Of a stretch of 64,000 nt of DNA, positions 57,752-64,000 are shown in pieces. A program made the position numbers and the translations under genes. This DNA is from Ophiocordyceps camponoti-saundersi (nom. inval.) (taxonomy: Eukaryota; Ascomycota; Sordariomycetes; Hypocreales; Ophiocordycipitaceae): NCBI GenBank assembly GCA_003339415.1, contig PDHQ01000020.1:224141-288140 (forward strand). Reading direction: 5' to 3'. Below the pieces are notes generated by a model. It made no database searches and was not told the origin of the DNA. It saw only the letters and a list, made by a program, of their open reading frames with translations. Each line of letters begins with the position of its first letter. Positions within the stretch are counted from its first letter, which is position 1.

Positions 57752-60700
57752 CTAACTGAGATCGAAACCGGCTCCCGACGTCACTGCGTACAGCAGCTTC
57801 TCCCTTAGCCTCTCCTCCTGCGTGTACCGCGGCAGCTTGAGCAGGTTCACGCATGTGCTCGTGCTCGGCAGCCGCTCCTCGTCCGTCCCTCCGTCCCTGA
57901 TGCTGAACTTGGGTCGCAGCTGCGAAAAGCCCAAGAGCGGCGCCCGCGGAGTGGAGCTCACGTACTTGAGCACATCGCGCCTCTGCGAGTCGGCGAAACC
58001 CTCCATGACCTTCCAAAACAGCTTGATTGTCGGGTGCTCTTCCTGGTCGTCGCCAATCTCGTACAGGCCGCTGTAGACCGTGTTTCGTCGCAGGTCGGCC
58101 ACGTCAATCTCTGACGAATCGCCACCGACGAGGCGCTGCAGCTCGGATTGGTTGAACATGGAGAGCCACGACGGGCGGATGATGGCGTGGAGGCCGCGCA
58201 GGAAGGCCGCCGTCTGCGGTGCTGGCTGGACCACGAGTCTGTGGCGGGCCATGTACGAAATGTAGAGCAGACGATTGTCGTTGTCGACAGGCGTCTGGTC
58301 GCCATGGAGTATGAGCCTCCTGGTGACCGTCTTCATCGGCTCTCCCGGTGCCGAAACCTGATCCTCAACGGTAAAGTCGAATCCAAGTCCGAGCACGTCG
58401 CCCGAATAGTTTTTGAGCCGCAGCATACCCTTGTAAAGATCCTCGTCCATGTCCCGCAGGTCGTTGATGCTGCCTTTGTACGTGTTCTCCAATTTGGGAC
58501 CCACTGAAGGCCATTTGAGCAGGAAGAAACCCGCAAACGCAAGGTCGACGAGGATTCCCTCGTATAAGCATTTTCCGACAATCCGTCCCAGGAACTCGAA
58601 ACGACTCAAGAGGCTTCTCATGGCCTCTTTCCATTCGGGATCCTTCTCCGTCCATCTCTGGCGCTTGAGAAATTCGCGGAGTGTGTCTGTTGCTGTGGGG
58701 TTTGGGAATAGGAGGCCCTGCTCGTTGCTGACGAACATGCCCATGGAGTCGCCGTTCTCAGCCCTAAACGCTTCCGAGGTGACGCTCGTCAGGAACTCTT
58801 TGGTAACGCCGCCCCCGTCGATACCGGCCTCGGGCGTATCGAACTGATCGACAAAGGTGATTTGTATCGGGTCTTTCAGCCCATCACCTAGCTGGTAAAA
58901 GTGCTTGTAAGCGTCCTCGAACAGTTGCCCTCGCCGGATTTTAGCGTGGTGTCTTGCAGAAGGATGCATGTGAAACATCTGAAAGAGCCCGTCCGCACTC
59001 CCGTGGCGGCTATCTAGATTAACAAAGTGTCGAAATATCCTGACCCGGGTCTCAAAGGGAACGACAAAGGGCATGTGCTTCAGGATCTCCAGCTTCGGTC
59101 CCATTTCTGCCAGCCTGCGTTCCCGCTGGACGCGTCTCTGCTGCGCTCTCAATCTTTCCAGACGAGCGTGACGCGAGAGGCGTTGGCCAACTACGGTCGA
59201 GTGTAACTCGGAGTCGGAATCGTAATCGGGGAGCGTTGAGCCGGCCTCGTCGCTGCTGTCTTCTGATTCCTCCATGTTTCGTCGCTGCTCCTCTTCTATG
59301 ACGGCGTTGATAAAGTCCTGCTGCTCGACCTTGTCGGTCATGAGCCAATCATCAGCAGCCATGAAGTGTTTCCTCGAGTCTCTCTCGTAAAGCATCTTCA
59401 GTGGCGTCGTAAGTATGGTTCGAAGGCCATCCAGGTCAAGCTTATTCGAAGGGAGGGTCGTGCAGGCGACGTCGCTAGAGGTCGTCTCAAGTGGCCTATC
59501 GCCGTCCAGATACGTGCCCAGGCGGGATGTTGCACCTGAATCGGTGGCACGCTGCCAACTCGCAACCTCGTTGGCCTTGTAATGCAGCACGAAAGCCGCA
59601 TTCTTTAGGAATATTGTAAGCGATTTGACGTCCTCGAGCGGTAAGCTGCAGGATCGAAGCCGCGAGTTGGGTGCGTTTGCATCCAAAGGGAGTGGTCTCA
59701 TGCCGCTGAAGAAGTCTTCGTCATCGCTGAGGCGAAGGACGAAAATGTACAGCTCGAGGAAGAGGAGCGTGATGCGCCATTCTTGTTCTTCAATCGTCTC
59801 GCTCACAAGCTGCGAGGTCGAGCAAATATAGCGTGCCAGAACGGCCAAAGGCCGTTCAGACTCTGTCTTGAGCTTCTTAAAGACCGACGTCTCCTTCATC
59901 ATGTGCCATAAAAACTTGACAAGGGGCACTTGACCTGTGGCCGTCGGGATTTGCTCGAGAAAGAGCCGCATGCGAGTATCATCAGCGTTGGCCGGAAAGC
60001 AGTGAAGAAGCGTCAGGGTATATCCAGCCAGTACACTGGTCCCCTGGAACTTGCGAATGGACGTTTGGGCCAGGCTGGCTGAGAAATCATGCAAGAGTTT
60101 CGAAATGCCATCTTGGTCGACGAGTGAAAGCAAAAGTCGCGAAATATACGGCTGCGCAGGCAAATCCAAGCACTGGTTCGATGACGGCTCTAAAACAGGC
60201 CTTGAGCCGAGCCATGCGCTTATCTCGGACGAAAGAAAGGACAGTTGTGTAAACAGTGCACTTATGTAGACGAAGTTGTCAAGTGGATTCAGCCACCGGC
60301 GGCCTAGCCCGATGAAATGAGCCAGCAAGCTCATAAGACGGTCCTTCGGGACGGGTATCGCTGGGTGGCTCGCATAGCTCTCCCTGATCGTCTCGGAGAG
60401 TTTGCGTACATCGATGCCGTTGGAGAATGAATCGACGTCTTCTTCAAACAGGACCAAGTCGTCCGTCGCCAAGAAGCTGTAAGCTAGGGCCGCGTACGTT
60501 GTGGACTCTGTGGTGCATGGTGTTAGAATACTTCGAGAGCTGCGTATCCATAAGAAGCTCAAAAATGCAGTCGCTTGAGCTCACCCGATTCTGAGGGGTT
60601 TCGCAAAGGAGTGGTGACGGCATCCACCATCAGATGTTTCCACGGCTCCGCGTCCCGAGAGCGGCAGAGCCTGGCCAGCGTTCTGTAGTACAATTCGACT

Positions 60701-61331
60701 GAAGAAAAGAGCGAAGCGGGCGAGGAGGAGACTATCCGAGTGACGAGTGTGTATAGATGCGACAATTCCGGGGACATGCCACTGGGCCGGTCATCAACAG
60801 CGAGCCTGGACGGACGACAGTAAGGACGCACCTTTTTGACGACTCTGCATCGATAGACTTGACCAGGATATTCACAAGGTGTTGCAGACGGGATGGATGA
60901 GCGTTCACCGAGACGAGTCTATCGAGAGGTACGCCTTCGGACAGTCGGGCGAAAAGAATGGCACGTCGAACATCGTCATCGCGGCGGGAGGAGAAGAAGG
61001 CATGGAGGAGATTGAAGGCAGCAGCCAGAAACTGGCTCGGACTGGAAGTAAAGTCCGGGCGGCAAAGCTCATCGAACTCTTGTCGGCGGACGTCAGCAAC
61101 GACGGACCTCGCCCGATGACCTCGCCAGACGCGCTCGATGTTGGCGGCAGCTTTCTGGCGTAGACGGTCAAGCTGGCGCCTCTCCCTGTCAGCCTGTGCA
61201 TCCGAGACAGTCTTGGTAGCGTTTGAAGCGAGAGAAGGATTCCAAGAAGTGTTATTGAAGGGATTGCCGGCCTGGCCGCTAAGGTTCACAGTTCGGGGCC
61301 GCTTCGAGCTGCCGGTGAAGGTCGGGAACAT
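57752..61331 (-). CDS. HECT-type E3 ubiquitin-protein ligase, Hul5/UBE3C-like
   Basis: Three exons on the minus strand, 61331-60832, 60781-60585, 60507-57752, 1150 aa. The ATG at 61331 (MFPTFTGSSKRPRTVNLSGQ) is the family start; the frame goes on upstream but without likeness. An IQ motif, IERVWRGHRARS, lies near 64-76, typical of Hul5/UBE3C. A charged linker (EEEQRRNMEESEDSSDE) precedes the HECT domain, about residues 780-1150: MHPSARHH, QITFVDQFDTPEAGIDGGGVTKEFL, FLGRIVGKCLYEGILVDL, and the catalytic Cys in STSTCVNLLKLP near residue 1118. Hul5 extends polyubiquitin chains on proteasome substrates and clears misfolded proteins. The final FDLS matches the usual hydrophobic C-terminus. It diverges from PAB1. 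Confidence 0.93.
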
Positions 61332-62401
61332 GGCGAGGCTATTGTCAAGACGAGCCGATGGCACATGATAGAGGGGTCGGACCAGACCCTTTACAGGAGA
61401 CGCGCCGCTCGAAGAGGAGATGGTATGGCGTATATAAGATTCAACGGTCTCTGCTGCGGGACGGGAGGATTTGGCACCTCGTTTGAGCCCTTTTGAGGTC
61501 AGGCGGAAGCGTTGATAAGATAAAGCCGGAGCAAATGCCGGATCAGCCAGCAAGCATCAGCCACAGTCAGCGTGGCGGCGACGAGACCAGCATTAGTACG
61601 AATACGGGTAGATGCACGGGATACGGACGTAGATACTAGGTACTGCGTAGTGAGTATGTGGTACAGTGCCATTTGGCACTGGCACGCCATAGAGGACAGA
61701 GGTACTAACTACTGGCTGAAGCCGCGGGTGAGGTCTGGGAAGGGCAAGCATGCACCTACCCACTATACATGTGCACGAAGGGCATCGCCTGATGAATGTG
61801 ATGATGATATTCCCGATCATGACTGGGCCAAGTCTGCGTGTATATGTATGTATAGGGCCGGCAGCGCTGACTAACTAGGGGAGCCTGTCTACTGGGTAGG
61901 CTACACAACAGACGATGAAGGAGGGAAGAAGACAGGCTTTTCTACCTTTTCAAAACATGCGGCTCATGGGGTTAAAAATTCGAGTCATCACAGCTGCATG
62001 TTAAGCAGAGGATGCAACTGCGATGACTTGGCCTAATACTACGTCCGTTGATGTACTTACTAAGGTGGTATAGCCTTAGCAAGCAGGTGCTGACCCAGTG
62101 CCTACGACTCTGGGAACTACAGTGCGCGCGTCGAAACGCCGACGGCCCCAGCAGTTGCGGGTCCCACTCCCGCACAGCGCTAGCTCACAGGGCTCTTGCA
62201 AGTCACGCGGCACCCGCTTTCAGGGCACTCGCAGGGCACATTCTAGGGCACTCACGGCCCACGGGGCTTCCCATCGCCCAAGTCAAGGGTCCTCGCTTAG
62301 TAGTGTATGTCCTCCGTATCTCTGTATGTACACATACTGTGCTACTCGTTGGGGCCAGAGGGGGAAAAAACATCTCGACGAATTTTCTCTCCTCCTTTCC
62401 T

Positions 62402-62435
<34 letters not shown>

Positions 62436-62858
62436 CTTACCATACCGCCCTTTATCTTGACAAGAATCTCCCCCTCTCTCCCCTCTCCAAACCCGTCGAG
62501 GAACACAGTCGGCTCAGAGACACAGTCATCGTACTAGCTCTCTGGCCCTGCTCTCGTTCTTCAACCGCCCGAAAAAAAACCACCCCAAAAAAAGTTGAAA
62601 ACCACAGAAAAGAAAAAAAAAACTCGTCTTCCAAAACCTCAGCCCTCGACGAACCAGTGCGAAACATCGTTCGTCCATCGACTCTCGTCTCAGTCCTTCC
62701 CGCATCTTTCATCACTCACCGTCGACGTCGCTTCGTCCGCCATCTTCACCTTTCCCATCACCTCGTGCGTTGTTTTCTTCGTGCTCTCATTGCCGTTGGG
62801 TTCTTCTCGTCGCTGACCTGCTCGCAGCCTCATCTGGTCTTCACGATTTCTGGAAAAA
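61332..62858. promoter_or_regulatory. Divergent promoter region of the Hul5-like and PAB1 genes
   Basis: 1.5 kb. The half near PAB1 has a CT microsatellite (about 62405-62435) and long C/T-rich runs typical of highly transcribed fungal genes, followed by the A-rich leader tract. A repeated GGGCACTC/AGGGCAC-like sequence occurs at 62190-62250. Confidence 0.5.
62571..62622 (+). promoter_or_regulatory. A-rich tract in the PAB1 leader
   Basis: A-runs of 7-10 bases (for example GAAAAAAAACC, AAAAAAAGTTGAAAACC, AGAAAAAAAAAAC) about 240-290 bp upstream of the start codon. In other eukaryotes the poly(A)-binding protein binds such an A-rich leader to repress its own translation; the same use here is inference. 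Confidence 0.5.
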
Positions 62859-64000
62859 ATGGCCGCTCCCTCTGCTTCCGCTGCTGTTGACCAGCTCGCC
62901 AACGATCTCGCAAATGCCTCCATCAACGGTAACGCTGATGCCAGGGCCCCCGTCATCGACACCGCCGTCGCCGGAGGCGCCTCTGACGATGCCTCTGGCC
63001 CGACGCCCAACTCGGCCGTTCCTCATCCTCAGAACTCGGCTTCTCTCTATGTCGGCGAGCTCGACTTTTCCGTCACCGAGGCTATGCTGTTCGAGCTCTT
63101 TTCCCAGATCGGCGCCGTCGCATCCATCCGTGTCTGTCGTGACGCCGTGACCCGTCGCTCCCTCGGCTACGCCTATGTCAACTACAACTCCACTGCCGAC
63201 GGTGAAAAGGCCCTAGAGGAGCTCAATTACACTTTGATCAAGGGTCGCCCCTGCCGCATCATGTGGTCTCAGCGCGACCCGGCTCTTCGCAAGACTGGCC
63301 AGGGCAATGTTTTCATCAAGAACCTCGATGTTGCTATTGACAATAAGGCGCTTCACGATACCTTTGCCGCCTTTGGCAACATTCTCAGCTGCAAGGTCGC
63401 CCAGGACGAGAACGGAAACTCCAAGGGCTATGGTTTCGTTCACTACGAGACTGATGAGGCCGCGCAGCAGGCCATCAAGCACGTCAACGGCATGCTTCTC
63501 AACGAGAAGAAGGTCTATGTCGGCCATCATATCCCGAAGAAGGATCGCCAGAGCAAATTCGAGGAAATGAAGGCCAATTTCACCAATGTCTACGTCAAGA
63601 ACATCGCCCCCGAGGCCAGCGATGACGAGTTCCGCGACCTCTTTGAGAGGCATGGCGACATCACCTCCTCTTCTCTCGCCCGCGACCAAGACGGCAAAAG
63701 CCGTGGCTTTGGCTTTGTCAACTTTGCCACTCACGAGGCTGCCGCCAGTGCCGTTGACGAGCTCAATGGCAAAGACTTCCATGGCCAGGATTTGTACGTC
63801 AGCCGTGCCCAGAAGAAGCACGAGCGTGAGGAAGAGCTCCGCAGGTCCTACGAAGCGGCCCGCCTCGAAAAAGCCAACAAGTACCAGGGTGTCAATTTGT
63901 ACATCAAGAACCTGGACGATGAAGTGGACGACGAGAAGCTGCGCTTGATGTTCTCCGAATTTGGCCCCATTACTTCGGCCAAAGTCATGCGCGACTCGCT
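62859..64000 (+). CDS. PAB1: Polyadenylate-binding protein, partial (5' part)
   Basis: Open from ATG 62859 to the window end (380 codons), no intron seen in this part. The start context AAAAAATGGC is strong. A 60-residue Ala-rich leader precedes four RNA-recognition motifs: RRM1 from about 60 ([17 protein letters not shown]), RRM2 from about 149 ([17 protein letters not shown]), RRM3 from about 242 ([21 protein letters not shown]) and RRM4 from about 345 (NLYIKNLDD), cut off. The linker, Pro-rich region and C-terminal MLLE domain must lie beyond the edge. The protein coats mRNA poly(A) tails in the cytoplasm and contacts eIF4G. Confidence 0.96.
   Translation, partial: MAAPSASAAVDQLANDLANASINGNADARAPVIDTAVAGGASDDASGPTPNSAVPHPQNSASLYVGELDFSVTEAMLFELFSQIGAVASIRVCRDAVTRRSLGYAYVNYNSTADGEKALEELNYTLIKGRPCRIMWSQRDPALRKTGQGNVFIKNLDVAIDNKALHDTFAAFGNILSCKVAQDENGNSKGYGFVHYETDEAAQQAIKHVNGMLLNEKKVYVGHHIPKKDRQSKFEEMKANFTNVYVKNIAPEASDDEFRDLFERHGDITSSSLARDQDGKSRGFGFVNFATHEAAASAVDELNGKDFHGQDLYVSRAQKKHEREEELRRSYEAARLEKANKYQGVNLYIKNLDDEVDDEKLRLMFSEFGPITSAKVMRDS

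Noticed and set aside
61332..61553. N-terminal extension of the HECT ligase
   Set aside because: Begins at a non-ATG codon, and the family starts at MFPTFTG.

Overview
The window is nuclear DNA of a filamentous ascomycete, most likely a Sordariomycete (Hypocreales is my best guess, from family resemblance only). Evidence: spliced genes with short introns (45-108 bp, mostly GT...CTRAC...YAG), Pezizomycotina-specific conserved proteins, long intergenic regions full of microsatellites and homopolymers, and a retrotransposon destroyed by RIP-type C-to-T mutation. No operons are present; every gene is modelled as its own transcription unit. All exon boundaries were inferred by eye from frame, splice signals and remembered family sequences. 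Left part (1-18.3 kb): a single-TM fungal protein (-), a CocE/X-Pro-type alpha/beta hydrolase (-) divergent from a DUF3500 protein (+), a small conserved 118-aa protein (-) divergent from an FAD phenol-hydroxylase-like monooxygenase (+, 8 exons), the UvrD-like helicase Srs2 (+) and a secreted neutral ceramidase (+). Next (18.3-24 kb) is a gene-poor block of long GA, GT, G and C tracts. Middle (24-36.8 kb): a 100-aa dsRNA-binding-like protein, mitochondrial ribosomal protein S7, a universal-stress protein with a long disordered N-terminus, a lineage-specific locus with repeated exon/intron modules flanked by short direct repeats, an assembly gap inside a G run, and a conserved membrane protein. 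Right (37-64 kb): a decayed ORF, TATA-binding protein (-), electron-transfer-flavoprotein:ubiquinone oxidoreductase (-), a 7.6-kb RIP-destroyed Ty3/Gypsy chromovirus with 131-bp LTRs and a 5-bp target duplication lying 213 bp upstream of the ETF-QO start, a retroelement scrap next to a candidate secreted protein, a Hul5-like HECT ubiquitin ligase (-), and the 5' part of poly(A)-binding protein PAB1 (+) running off the end. The most notable observations are in the retrotransposon: CpA/TpG is almost absent, and nearly all surviving CpA sites sit in a GpCpA context; the two LTRs differ only by transitions and very unequally; and about 1.9 kb of coding-like sequence of unknown identity follows the chromodomain. 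Other points are an A-rich tract in the PAB1 leader, a GC-AG intron, and a recurrent intergenic octamer TACGGATA. Core genes (TBP, ETF-QO, Srs2, RSM7, PAB1, Hul5) are housekeeping and not clustered by pathway.
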